Assembly (NCBI RefSeq): GCF_013523125.1
Contig: NZ_JAAMQJ010000014.1
Location: 39,555-103,554 of the forward strand
Reading direction: 5' to 3'
Length of the DNA: 64,000 bases
From: Pseudomonas entomophila
GTDB lineage: Bacteria > Pseudomonadota > Gammaproteobacteria > Pseudomonadales > Pseudomonadaceae
The position numbers were made by a program, and so were the translations under genes. Positions 1 through 8,265 of this stretch are shown piece after piece. The notes under the pieces are model-generated. The model was not told the origin of the DNA, made no database searches, and worked only from the letters and a program-made list of their open reading frames with translations. Positions within the stretch are counted from its first letter, which is position 1; each line of letters starts with the position of its first letter.

Positions 1-1
1 C

Positions 2-2581
2 GCCATCGCCCATCCCGAGCGGCATGCCGACCAGTTGAGCGCCAGCCGTCCGTACCTGGAAACCTCCTACGTGCTGATCAGCAAGCAGGGCGAGCGACAG
101 CCGGCTTCGCTGGACGACCTGGCCCATCGCAGACTGGCCATCCCGCGCGATACGCCGCTGGCCGAAAAGCTGGCCCAACGATACCCGCACATCCTGCAGA
201 GCATCACCGACGGTACTCCCAAGGCGATCGCGCTGCTCAAGGACGGCCAGGTCGATGCCGTCGTCGCGTCCCTGGTCGACGCCAATCATGCCCTGGCCAA
301 CGATGCGGAGCTGCTCATGCGCACCACGGTCAGCGAAGCGCCAGCGGTGTTCTCGATGGCGACGCCCCTGCGCTGCAAGGAGCTGGCCCAGATTCTCGAC
401 AAGGCCTTGCTGAGCATCTCGCCCGAGGAGCTGGGCGTCATCAACAGTCGCTGGCGCGGCTACAGCCACCATGACGACACGCAGTGGCAGGCCTACCAGC
501 GCATCGTCCTGCAGATCGTCGTCGGTACGCTGCTACTGCTGGTGCTGTCTTTGATCTGGAACACCCGGCTGCGACGCCAGATCGCCCAGCGCGAGCGGGC
601 CGAGCGGGCCCTGAACGACCAGGTGGCGTTCATGCGCGCGCTGCTCGACGGCACCCCGCACCCGATGTACGTGCGTGACCGCGAAGGACGCATGCAGACC
701 TGCAACCAGAGTTACCTGGATACCGTCCAGGCGAGCGCCGAGCAGGTCATCGGCAAGCGCCTGCAGGACAGCGTGATGAGCAACTGTGCCTACACGCGTC
801 AGATCCAGGCCGACTACCTGAAGGTCCTGGAGCAGGCCAAGCCCCTGATCACCGATCGTCCCCTGCGCCTGAAGGATCGCGAGCTGACCATCTACCACTG
901 GATCCTGCCCTATCGCGATTCGCTCGGGCAGGTTCAAGGCATCATCTGCGGCTGGATCGACATCAGCGATCGTCGCAAGCTGGTGCAGGACCTGAGTCTG
1001 GCCAAGCAGCGTGCCGACCAGGCCAACCGGGCCAAGAGCACGTTCCTGGCGACCATGAGCCACGAGATCCGCACCCCGATGAACGCCGTGCTCGGCATGC
1101 TCGAACTGGCGCTCAAGCATGCCGATCAGGGCCGCCTGGAGCGTGAAGCGATCGCCGTGGCGCACCGCTCCGCCAGGGACCTGCTCAAGCTCATTGGCGA
1201 CATCCTCGATTTCGTCCGGATCGAATCCGGCCACCTGAGCTTGAGCCCGGAACCGGTTGCCGTGGCCGAACTGGTGGAAGCCGTGGCCAGCATGTTCGAC
1301 GGGCTGGCACGGCAGAAGGGGCTGGCGCTGGAAGTGGACATCGCGGCCGACGCACGTTGTCATGCCCTGCTCGACCCGATGCGTTTCAAGCAGGTCCTGT
1401 GCAACCTGATCGGCAACGCCATCAAGTTCACCGATCATGGCCAGGTGCGCATCAGCATGCGCCGGCAGGCGGCCGACGATCCCGCGGCCACGCATTTGGA
1501 GCTGGAAGTGCGCGACAGCGGCATCGGCATTCACGAAGAAGACCTCAAACGCCTGTTCACCGCCTTCGCGCAAGTCGATCCGGACAGCGATCGCGCCCGT
1601 GCCGGGACGGGCTTGGGCCTTGCGATCAGCCAGGCCATCTGCCAGCTGATGGGTGCCAGCCTGACCATGGACAGCCTGCTCGGGGTCGGGACACGGGTCC
1701 GTCTGTCAGTGCCACTGCAGGCCGTCGAGCCGGCCTCCGCGCCCGATCCGGTCGTTCGCATCGAAACACCGGATGCACGCTTGCGCGTGCTGGTGGTGGA
1801 CGATCATCCGGCCAATGTCCTGCTGCTGGGTCAGCAACTGGCCTTCCTCGGCGTCCCTCATCGAAGCGCGAGCCATGGGGAAGAAGGCCTCGCACTCTGG
1901 CGCAAGAACCTCTTCGATGTGCTGGTGGTGGATTGCAACATGCCGGTCATGAATGGCTATCAGCTGGCTCGGCGCATCCGTGAAGAGGAAGCCCGCACAG
2001 GACGTCCCCGTTGCACGCTTCTTGGCTACACGGCCAACGCCCAACCGGAGATTCTTCAACAGTGCCTGGAAGCCGGCATGGACGACTGCCTGTTCAAACC
2101 CATCGATCTACAGGCGCTGGGTCGGCGTTTGGCCCACATCGCTCCTTTGCCAGCACCTGCGCTGGTCGCCCGAATCGACCTGACGGGGCTGGACGCGATC
2201 GACGGCAACGATCCCCACGAGCGTCAGCGCCTGCTGGAAACCTTGCGACACTGCCTGCATCAGGACCTCCTCGGGCTGATGGCCGTCGACCCCGACACGC
2301 AGCGCGAGGCGCTGTCCGAGGTGGCACACAAGGTCCTCGGACCGGCACGCCTGCTGGGTGCCGACGCCTTGTGTGCGGCGTGCGAAGCGGTGCAGCGTGA
2401 CGCACTGACGGCGACTTCGTTGCAACTCAGACGCCGCCGCCAGGCCCTGGCCCGGCACATGCGCCGGGTCGAGCGTGCCTTGCAAGGCATTCTCCAGGCG
2501 CACGTCGGGCCGACGCCCTCCCACACCGCGCATGGTTCGCATGCCTCGGTCGACGGGTCGCTTGGGATCGGCAACGCTTAG
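2..2581 (+). CDS. BvgS-like hybrid sensor histidine kinase, 5' end outside window
   Basis: The frame is open to the left edge, so the N-terminus is missing; a TTG at 35 is only an internal codon. Visible parts, in order: the end of a periplasmic SBP_bac_3-type sensor lobe (to about nt 470), one transmembrane helix (about nt 500-560), a PAS domain (about nt 610-980), a HisKA H-box [14 protein letters not shown] (about nt 1050), a HATPase with N-box NLIGNAIKF and G-box GTGLGLAIS, a receiver domain (VLVVDDHP, phosphoacceptor in VVDCNMP near nt 1930, lysine in FKP) and a C-terminal Hpt domain ([10 protein letters not shown]). This is the four-step phosphorelay layout of BvgS/EvgS. The partner response regulator is not visible and may lie upstream. 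Ligand unknown. Confidence 0.93.
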   Translation, partial: AIAHPERHADQLSASRPYLETSYVLISKQGERQPASLDDLAHRRLAIPRDTPLAEKLAQRYPHILQSITDGTPKAIALLKDGQVDAVVASLVDANHALANDAELLMRTTVSEAPAVFSMATPLRCKELAQILDKALLSISPEELGVINSRWRGYSHHDDTQWQAYQRIVLQIVVGTLLLLVLSLIWNTRLRRQIAQRERAERALNDQVAFMRALLDGTPHPMYVRDREGRMQTCNQSYLDTVQASAEQVIGKRLQDSVMSNCAYTRQIQADYLKVLEQAKPLITDRPLRLKDRELTIYHWILPYRDSLGQVQGIICGWIDISDRRKLVQDLSLAKQRADQANRAKSTFLATMSHEIRTPMNAVLGMLELALKHADQGRLEREAIAVAHRSARDLLKLIGDILDFVRIESGHLSLSPEPVAVAELVEAVASMFDGLARQKGLALEVDIAADARCHALLDPMRFKQVLCNLIGNAIKFTDHGQVRISMRRQAADDPAATHLELEVRDSGIGIHEEDLKRLFTAFAQVDPDSDRARAGTGLGLAISQAICQLMGASLTMDSLLGVGTRVRLSVPLQAVEPASAPDPVVRIETPDARLRVLVVDDHPANVLLLGQQLAFLGVPHRSASHGEEGLALWRKNLFDVLVVDCNMPVMNGYQLARRIREEEARTGRPRCTLLGYTANAQPEILQQCLEAGMDDCLFKPIDLQALGRRLAHIAPLPAPALVARIDLTGLDAIDGNDPHERQRLLETLRHCLHQDLLGLMAVDPDTQREALSEVAHKVLGPARLLGADALCAACEAVQRDALTATSLQLRRRRQALARHMRRVERALQGILQAHVGPTPSHTAHGSHASVDGSLGIGNA

Positions 2582-2614
2582 CGCGTATAGTGGCGCACTC
2601 CGAGGACTCGCCTG

Positions 2615-2633
2615 CGAAGGCGGGCCTTCGTTC
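2615..2633 (+). terminator. weak terminator-like hairpin after the hybrid kinase
   Basis: CGAAGG-CGGG-CCTTCG followed by TTCT lies between the kinase stop and the LysR start. The stem is short (6 bp) and the T-tract is poor, so function is uncertain. Confidence 0.3.
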
Positions 2634-2656
2634 TCCGACCTCACTGCGGCGCCCCG

Positions 2657-3565
2657 ATGTCCTTGAATTTCGACCTCAACGATCTGCAGGCCTTTCGCGC
2701 TGTCGTCGAGAACGGCAGCTTTCGCAAGGCTGCCGAAGCCATCCGCATCACCCAGCCTGCGCTCAGCCGACGCATCGAGAAGCTCGAGACCGCGCTGAAC
2801 GTGAAGCTCTTCGAGCGCACCACGCGCCGGGTCAGCCTGACCACGGTCGGCCGGGCGTTCCTGCCCCAGGCCGAGCGCGTGCTGGACGAGGTGGACCTGG
2901 CGCTGATGACGATCGGCAACAAACGCTCGTCGCGCATCGGCAGCGTCACCATCGCCTGCGTCCCCTCGACGGCCTATTACTTCATGCCGACCGTGGTCAG
3001 TGCCTTCCATCAGGCGTACCCGAACATCGTGGTGAAGCTCCTGGATGCCAGCGCCAATGACGTGAACACGGCCGTGGCGTGCGGCGAAGCCGATTTCGGG
3101 GTCAGCTTCAGCGGCAACCTGGCGCCTGAGGTGGATTTCGAGCTGCTGTTGCAGGAACGTTACGTGATCGCCTGTCGCAAGGATCACGTGCTGGCCGACC
3201 GGGAGCAGGTCAGCTGGGCGGAAATGTTCACCCATGCGCACATCGGGCTGGACGAAACGTCGGGCAACCGGCTCTTGATGGACCAGGCGTTGGTGAACGT
3301 GCAACCCGCGCGGCCCAGTATCTGCCTCACTCGCCACGTCACCACCATGCTCGGCCTGGTGGAAGCAGGCCTGGGCATTGCCCCGGTACCGTCCATCGCG
3401 ATGCCCGTCGGCGAGCATCCGTTGTTGAAAAGCATCCCGTTGATCGAGCCTGAGGTGTTCAGGAACGTTGGTCTGATCCAGCGTCGCGGCCGTACGCTGA
3501 CCCCGGCTGCACTCGACCTGATCGAGCGCATCCGGGACATGCGGCGGCACTCAGCGAGCGACTGA
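2657..3565 (+). CDS. LysR-family transcriptional regulator
   Basis: 302 residues, normal LTTR length. The N-terminal winged HTH (residues 1-65) has the classic FRKAAEAIRITQPALSRRIE helix; the rest is a periplasmic-binding-protein-like effector domain. It is convergent with the ModA-like gene, and the last 15 bp overlap that gene's 3' end. Its likely targets are the transporter genes on the opposite strand: a perfect 6-11-6 dyad of LysR type lies upstream of the MHS transporter (5791-5813). Effector unknown; a tricarboxylate or similar acid is a guess from the transporter family. Confidence 0.93.
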   Translation: MSLNFDLNDLQAFRAVVENGSFRKAAEAIRITQPALSRRIEKLETALNVKLFERTTRRVSLTTVGRAFLPQAERVLDEVDLALMTIGNKRSSRIGSVTIACVPSTAYYFMPTVVSAFHQAYPNIVVKLLDASANDVNTAVACGEADFGVSFSGNLAPEVDFELLLQERYVIACRKDHVLADREQVSWAEMFTHAHIGLDETSGNRLLMDQALVNVQPARPSICLTRHVTTMLGLVEAGLGIAPVPSIAMPVGEHPLLKSIPLIEPEVFRNVGLIQRRGRTLTPAALDLIERIRDMRRHSASD

Positions 3566-4330
3566 ATCCAGTCCGGTGGCGCGCACGGCATTTTGGACCT
3601 CGGGCGAGGCCAGATAGCGCAGCAAGGCCTTGGCCTGCGTCGGATGCTCGGCATTCACCGGGATACCGGCGGCGAATCGCGTGACCGACTGTACGCTCTC
3701 GGGAATCTTGCCGGCGAACGTCACGCCCGGCACCGGCAGCAGCTCGGCCACCTGCTGAAAGCCCAGTTCGTAGTCGCCTTGGGCCACGCGGGAAGCCACC
3801 GGTGTCTTCTCGACCATCGTGCTCTTGCCACGCATCGACGGCTCGATACCCAACGTCTTGAACAATTTATCCTGGATGTACACACCACTGGCGCTGTCGG
3901 AATACGCCACCGACTTGGCCTTCAGCAGCGCCGACGTAAGTTCGGCATCGGTACCGATCGCAGGCTTCGGCGCGCCGGCCTTGACCACCATGCCGATGCG
4001 CGAATCGGCCAGCTCGACCCGCGAGGCAGGGTCGACCTTGCCTTGCTTGATCAGTTCGTCGAGCGCATAGCCGACCATGATCACCACGTCCGCGTGCTCG
4101 CCGCGCGCCAGGCGATTGGGGATCGCTTCAGGCGCCTTGCCCATCGAAGGGCCCAACACCGTCGTCAAGGTATCGCCGCTCTTGGCCGCGTAGCCAGGGC
4201 TCAACGCCTTGTAGGCGGCAGTGAAGCCGCCGGAGGTCATCACGGTCAGGTGCTCGGCATGCGCCGTGGCGCTCAGGGCGACCAGGCTGGCGAATGCCAG
4301 GCTCTTGCTGGACAGGAGGAACGGTTTCAT
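3551..4330 (-). CDS. ModA-like periplasmic substrate-binding protein
   Basis: 259 residues starting MKPFLLSSK. A Sec signal peptide is clear (hydrophobic stretch ending ATAHA before EHLTVMTSGG). The mature part resembles the molybdate-binding ModA fold (a TSGGF start, a DVVIMVG segment and a YSDSASGVY segment). An in-frame extension further upstream runs into the transporter gene; the start at 4330 is chosen because it begins the signal peptide. No ModB/ModC partner is present; the upstream gene is an MHS permease. The protein may bind an organic acid rather than molybdate, but this is inference. Its 3' end overlaps the convergent LysR gene by 15 bp. Confidence 0.88.
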   Translation of the reverse strand: MKPFLLSSKSLAFASLVALSATAHAEHLTVMTSGGFTAAYKALSPGYAAKSGDTLTTVLGPSMGKAPEAIPNRLARGEHADVVIMVGYALDELIKQGKVDPASRVELADSRIGMVVKAGAPKPAIGTDAELTSALLKAKSVAYSDSASGVYIQDKLFKTLGIEPSMRGKSTMVEKTPVASRVAQGDYELGFQQVAELLPVPGVTFAGKIPESVQSVTRFAAGIPVNAEHPTQAKALLRYLASPEVQNAVRATGLDSVAR

Positions 4331-4358
4331 GGGGCTTGACTCGCTCGATGCCGAAAGG

Positions 4359-4378
4359 CCCGGCGCAGACGCGCCGGG
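4359..4378 (-). terminator. strong stem-loop between the MHS transporter and binding-protein genes
   Basis: CCCGGCGC-AGAC-GCGCCGGG is a perfect 8-bp stem with a 4-nt loop in the 62-bp gap of this minus-strand gene pair. No good U-tract follows, so it may be an attenuator or an mRNA-processing/stability element rather than a full terminator. Confidence 0.4.
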
Positions 4379-4392
4379 GATGAAATCGCCGA

Positions 4393-5694
4393 TTACACGG
4401 CCAACTGCGGACGCAGGGCCAGACGGCGGTACAGGACCAAGGTGGCGCACAAGGCGCAGACCGCTGCGAACGTCACCCAGTAGGCAGGCGCGGCCTTGTC
4501 GCCAGTGGTGTGGATCAGCCAGGTGGACATGGCCGGGGTGAAGCCGCCGAACAGCGCGGTGGCCAGGCTGTAGGCAAGGGAGAACCCGGCGACCCTGACT
4601 TCGACCGGCATGATTTCGGTCAGCGCCGGAATCATCGCGCCGTTGTAGAGCGCATACAGGCACGAGAACCACAGCAGCACTTCGAGCATGTGGCCGAAGC
4701 TCGGCGCCTGGGCCAGGAACGACAGCGCGGGATACGCCGTGAAAATGGTCAGCACCGTCATGGCTACCAGCATGGGCTTGCGGCCGAAGCGGTCGCTCAG
4801 CATGCCGCCGATCGGCAACCAGATGAAGTTGGACACCCCGACCAGCAATGTCACCAGCAAGGCGTCGGTGGTGCTGAGGTTGAGCACGGTCTTGCCGAAG
4901 GTCGGTGCGTACACGGTGATCAGGTAGAAGGCGCTGGTGGTCATGGCCACCATGAGCATGCCGGCCAGCACCGTGCGCCAGTTCTGCGCCAGGGTGCCGA
5001 CCACTTCACGCATGCTCGGGCGATGGGCACGCTGGGCGAATTCCTCGGTTTCCTGCAGATTGCGGCGCAGCAGGAAGATGAAGGGAATGATCATGCAACC
5101 CACGGCGAACGGAATGCGCCAGCCCCATTCGGCGACCTGCGCAGGGGCCATTCCCTGGTTCAAGGCGTACCCCAGCGCGGCCGCGACGATGATCGCCACC
5201 TGTTGGCTACCGGACTGCCAGCTGGTGTAGAACCCCTTGCGCCCCGGCGTGGCCATTTCGGCCAGGTAGACGGACACGCCGCCCAGCTCCGCACCGGCGG
5301 AGAACCCTTGCAGCAGCCGCCCCAGCAACACGAGCGCAGGCGCCCACAGGCCGATGCTCGCATAGCCGGGCACCAGCACGATGAGCAAGGTGCCACTGGC
5401 CATGATCGACAGGGTGACGATCAACCCTTTGCGGCGCCCGACATCGTCGATGTAGGCGCCCAGGACGATGGCACCGAGCGGACGCATCAGGAAGCCGGCG
5501 CCGAACACCGCGAAGGTCATCATCAGCGAGGCGAATTCGCTGGATGCGGGGAAGAAGGCCGAGGCGATCTGCGTGGCGTAGAAGCCGAACAGGAAGAAGT
5601 CGAATTGTTCGAGGAAGTTGCCCGAGGTGACTCGGAACACCGCTGCGGCGCGAGAGCGCCCAGAGGCCGCGGCAGGGGCGGACGAGGATGACAT
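4393..5694 (-). CDS. MHS-family MFS transporter (citrate/tricarballylate-proton symporter type)
   Basis: 433 residues, about 12 membrane helices. MHS-family signatures are visible: [19 protein letters not shown] near the start, [20 protein letters not shown] in the loop 2 region, and [17 protein letters not shown]. These match the citrate/tricarballylate (CitA/TcuC) branch of metabolite:proton symporters in the inner membrane. It is first in a two-gene minus-strand unit with the ModA-like protein. The substrate cannot be fixed from sequence. A LysR-type dyad lies about 100 bp upstream of the start codon. Confidence 0.9.
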   Translation of the reverse strand: MSSSSAPAAASGRSRAAAVFRVTSGNFLEQFDFFLFGFYATQIASAFFPASSEFASLMMTFAVFGAGFLMRPLGAIVLGAYIDDVGRRKGLIVTLSIMASGTLLIVLVPGYASIGLWAPALVLLGRLLQGFSAGAELGGVSVYLAEMATPGRKGFYTSWQSGSQQVAIIVAAALGYALNQGMAPAQVAEWGWRIPFAVGCMIIPFIFLLRRNLQETEEFAQRAHRPSMREVVGTLAQNWRTVLAGMLMVAMTTSAFYLITVYAPTFGKTVLNLSTTDALLVTLLVGVSNFIWLPIGGMLSDRFGRKPMLVAMTVLTIFTAYPALSFLAQAPSFGHMLEVLLWFSCLYALYNGAMIPALTEIMPVEVRVAGFSLAYSLATALFGGFTPAMSTWLIHTTGDKAAPAYWVTFAAVCALCATLVLYRRLALRPQLAV

Positions 5695-6046
5695 GGCTAA
5701 TTCTCCAGCGATTTTATTGATTGCTTGTTCGCTTACGTAGGGTCAGTGTGCTTGACACATCTTGAAACGATAAGTGATTTGTTTTCATACATTGATGCAC
5801 ATGAATTATCAATGGCCCGGCGAGCGCATGGGTGTGAATCCACCCTCTCTGGGACAAAACGCGTCGAATCATGCAGTTAGAAGGTTCTGGGAAAACGCCT
5901 TTGATGCGCAAAGCGAGGGCAATTGGTGCGACCGCTCACCGCTACCGCCGACGTCCCCCAGGGCCTTCGCCTTCATGCGCGTAAGCACGCACTGAGATCG
6001 CGAAGCTGGTAGACTGCGCGGCGTTATTACCTAAGAGGATTGTTTC
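5695..6046. promoter_or_regulatory. divergent promoter region between MHS transporter and yggL
   Basis: 352 bp without a convincing gene. It holds the LysR-type dyad at 5791-5813 and is AT-richer than its surroundings near 5700-5815, as expected for a regulated promoter. The yggL start is preceded by an AAGAGGA ribosome site. Confidence 0.5.
5791..5813. promoter_or_regulatory. candidate LysR-type operator ATTGAT-N11-ATCAAT
   Basis: Perfect 6-bp inverted arms with an 11-nt spacer, the T-N11-A architecture of LTTR binding sites, 97 bp upstream of the MHS transporter start. Inferred target of the LysR regulator at 2657-3565. Confidence 0.55.
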
Positions 6047-6391
6047 ATGGCCACTAACCGCTCCCGTCGTCTGCGCAAGAAACTGTGCGTGGACGAGTTC
6101 CAGGAATTGGGCTTCGAGCTGAACCTGGGCTTCAAGGAAGATCTGGATGATCAGGCGATCGATGCATTCCTCGATGCGTTCCTGACCGAAGCCATGGATG
6201 CCAACGGCCTGGATTACGTCGGCGGCGACGATTTCGGCCTGGTCTGCCTGGCTGAGCGTGGCTCGGTCACCGAAGCGCAACGTGCTGCCGTCGAAGCCTG
6301 GCTCAAGGGCCGCTCGGAGCTGACCAAGATCGACATCAGCCCGCTGCTGGACGCCTGGTACCCGGAAAAGCCGATCAACTCGGCCTCCTGA
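6047..6391 (+). CDS. yggL: YggL family 50S ribosome-binding protein
   Basis: 114 residues with a basic N-terminus (MATNRSRRLRKKL), then acidic, matching the YggL/DUF469 family (KLCVDEFQELGFELNL, GLDYVGGDD). Family members bind the 50S subunit; the exact cellular role is unclear. It is a single-gene unit with its own ribosome site and an intrinsic terminator 15 nt after the stop. Confidence 0.93.
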   Translation: MATNRSRRLRKKLCVDEFQELGFELNLGFKEDLDDQAIDAFLDAFLTEAMDANGLDYVGGDDFGLVCLAERGSVTEAQRAAVEAWLKGRSELTKIDISPLLDAWYPEKPINSAS

Positions 6392-6405
6392 GACCGCACC
6401 GACGA

Positions 6406-6433
6406 GGGCCAGCATCTGCTGGCCCTTTTCTTT
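6406..6433 (+). terminator. intrinsic terminator of yggL
   Basis: GGGCCAGC-ATCT-GCTGGCCC followed by TTTTCTTT: a perfect 8-bp GC stem with a U-rich tail. Confidence 0.9.
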
Positions 6434-6609
6434 AGGCCCGCCAGATCCTGCCAGGGGCCAGGGACAGCGCACGGCCCCTTTGTCACGCTTTTACGCCGAA
6501 CGTGACGCAAGGTTGCTCAGGCTTGGGGCATAATGCGCACGTTTCGTATTCAGGGCCATCACCTGTACAGCCCTTGTATTCCACCCTTCGCGCGCAGGGT
6601 CACTTCATC

Positions 6610-8040
6610 ATGTTCAACTCGTTTCGCCCGCTGCTGCTCGCCAGCCTGCTGCTGCCACTGGCATGTCCCCTCCAGGCCGCTCCGGTCAACACCACCCTCT
6701 CACCCAAGGTTCAACAGGCGCTCAAGACCAACAAACTGCAGGACTCGGCCCTCTCGCTGGTGACCATTCCGCTCGATGGACCCGGCACCTCCACCGTGTT
6801 CAATGCCGATGTATCGGTCAACCCCGCCTCGACCATGAAGCTGGTGACCACTTACGCGGCGCTCGAGCTGCTGGGGCCGACCTTTCAGTGGAAGACCGAG
6901 TTCTTCACCGACGGCACGCTCAACAACGGTGTGCTCAACGGCAACCTCTACCTTAAAGGCGGCGGCGACCCCAAGCTGAACATGGAAAAGCTCTGGCTGC
7001 TGATGCGCGACCTGCGGGCCAATGGCGTGCGGACCATCACCGGCGACCTGGTGCTCGACCGCAGCCACTTCGTGCAGCCCAACCTGCCCCAGTTCGACGA
7101 CGATGGCGGCGACCTGAACAAGCCCTTCCTGGTCAAGCCCGACGCCTTAATGGTCAACCTCAAGGCGCTGCGGTTCGTCGCGCGCAATGACGGTGGCACC
7201 GTGTCGGTCTCGGTCGAGCCGCCCATCGCCAAGATCCGGGTCGACAACCAGGTCAAAGCCGTGGCTTCGCGCCAGTGCACGGGCGACGTGCGCTACAGCC
7301 CAGTCACCGACGCCGACGGCGTCACCGTGACGATCACCGGCCAGCTCGGCGAGGGCTGCAACTCGCAGACCTACCTGTCGCTGCTCGATCACCCCACCTA
7401 CACCGCAGGCGCGGTCCGGGCGATCTGGAGCGAACTGGGCGGCGTCATCCAGGGGCGTGACCGGGTGGAGAACGTACCCAAGAGCGCACGCCTGCTGGCC
7501 CGGGCCTTTTCTCCGGACCTGGTCGAGGTCATCCGCGACATCAACAAGTACAGCAACAACACCATGGCCCAGCAGCTGTTCCTGAGCATCGGCGCGCAGT
7601 TCCGCACGGATGCCGACGGCGACGATGCCCGGGCTGCGCAACGGGTGATCCGCCAGTGGCTGGCCCGCAAGGGCATCACCTCGCCGCACCTGGTGATGGA
7701 GAACGGGTCGGGGCTGTCACGGGCCGAACGGGTCAGCACCCGCGAGATGGCAGCGCTGCTGCAGGCCGCCTGGAAGAGCCCCTACGCTGCCGAGTTCATG
7801 AGTTCGATGCCCCTGGTGGGCATGGACGGGACCATGCGCAAGCGCTTGAAGCGCACCGCCATGATGGGCGAAGGCCACATCAAGACCGGCACGCTCAATA
7901 CGGTCCGGGCGATCGCCGGTTTCAGTCGGGACGACAACGGCACGACCTGGGCGGTCGCCGCGATCCTGAACGATCCCAAGCCATGGGGCGCCGGGGCGAT
8001 TCTGGATCAGGTGCTGCTGGACCTGCGGCGTCAGCCGTAG
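6610..8040 (+). CDS. dacB: D-alanyl-D-alanine carboxypeptidase/endopeptidase (PBP4, peptidase S13)
   Basis: 476 residues; the start is set at MFNSFRPLLL, which begins a signal peptide (cleavage around LQAAP-VN). The penicillin-binding triad is visible: SxxK as S74-TM-K77 in the NPASTMKL motif, SxN as SNN in KYSNNTMAQQ, and KTG in HIKTGTL. It acts in the periplasm, trimming or cleaving DD-peptide crosslinks. Length fits the PBP4 class with its extra domains inserted between SxxK and SxN. In-frame codons upstream to 6502 lack the signal-peptide logic and are left out. Confidence 0.95.
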   Translation: MFNSFRPLLLASLLLPLACPLQAAPVNTTLSPKVQQALKTNKLQDSALSLVTIPLDGPGTSTVFNADVSVNPASTMKLVTTYAALELLGPTFQWKTEFFTDGTLNNGVLNGNLYLKGGGDPKLNMEKLWLLMRDLRANGVRTITGDLVLDRSHFVQPNLPQFDDDGGDLNKPFLVKPDALMVNLKALRFVARNDGGTVSVSVEPPIAKIRVDNQVKAVASRQCTGDVRYSPVTDADGVTVTITGQLGEGCNSQTYLSLLDHPTYTAGAVRAIWSELGGVIQGRDRVENVPKSARLLARAFSPDLVEVIRDINKYSNNTMAQQLFLSIGAQFRTDADGDDARAAQRVIRQWLARKGITSPHLVMENGSGLSRAERVSTREMAALLQAAWKSPYAAEFMSSMPLVGMDGTMRKRLKRTAMMGEGHIKTGTLNTVRAIAGFSRDDNGTTWAVAAILNDPKPWGAGAILDQVLLDLRRQP

Positions 8041-8060
8041 GCCGCACCGGACGCGACCGG

Positions 8061-8082
8061 CGTCACGCCCTGGCGCGTGACG
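8061..8082. repeat. inverted repeat between convergent dacB and rlmKL
   Basis: CGTCACGC-CCTGGC-GCGTGACG: a perfect 8-bp stem 20 bp after the dacB stop. There is no U-tract on either strand. It may act as a weak terminator or stabilise 3' ends. Confidence 0.35.
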
Positions 8083-8265
8083 TCGGGGTGCCTGGCCTCG
8101 GTAGCGTGCCTGCTTCTTCGGTGTCGGTGAAGTCTGGCCTGATACAGGGCGCGGTTGATGCCACGGGCCCTCTGGGCCCGCAGGTGCAGTCGAGAATCGG
8201 CATGCACTTCTGTGCGACCACACCACGATCAAAGCGCCGGCCTCGCGCCAGCGCCCTGCCCCCCT

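Noticed and set aside
2108..3550. Long minus-strand frames opposite the kinase and LysR genes, and similar frames opposite gdhB, rlmKL and ppsA
   Set aside because: Antisense shadows caused by high GC; the plus-strand or minus-strand genes have clear domains.
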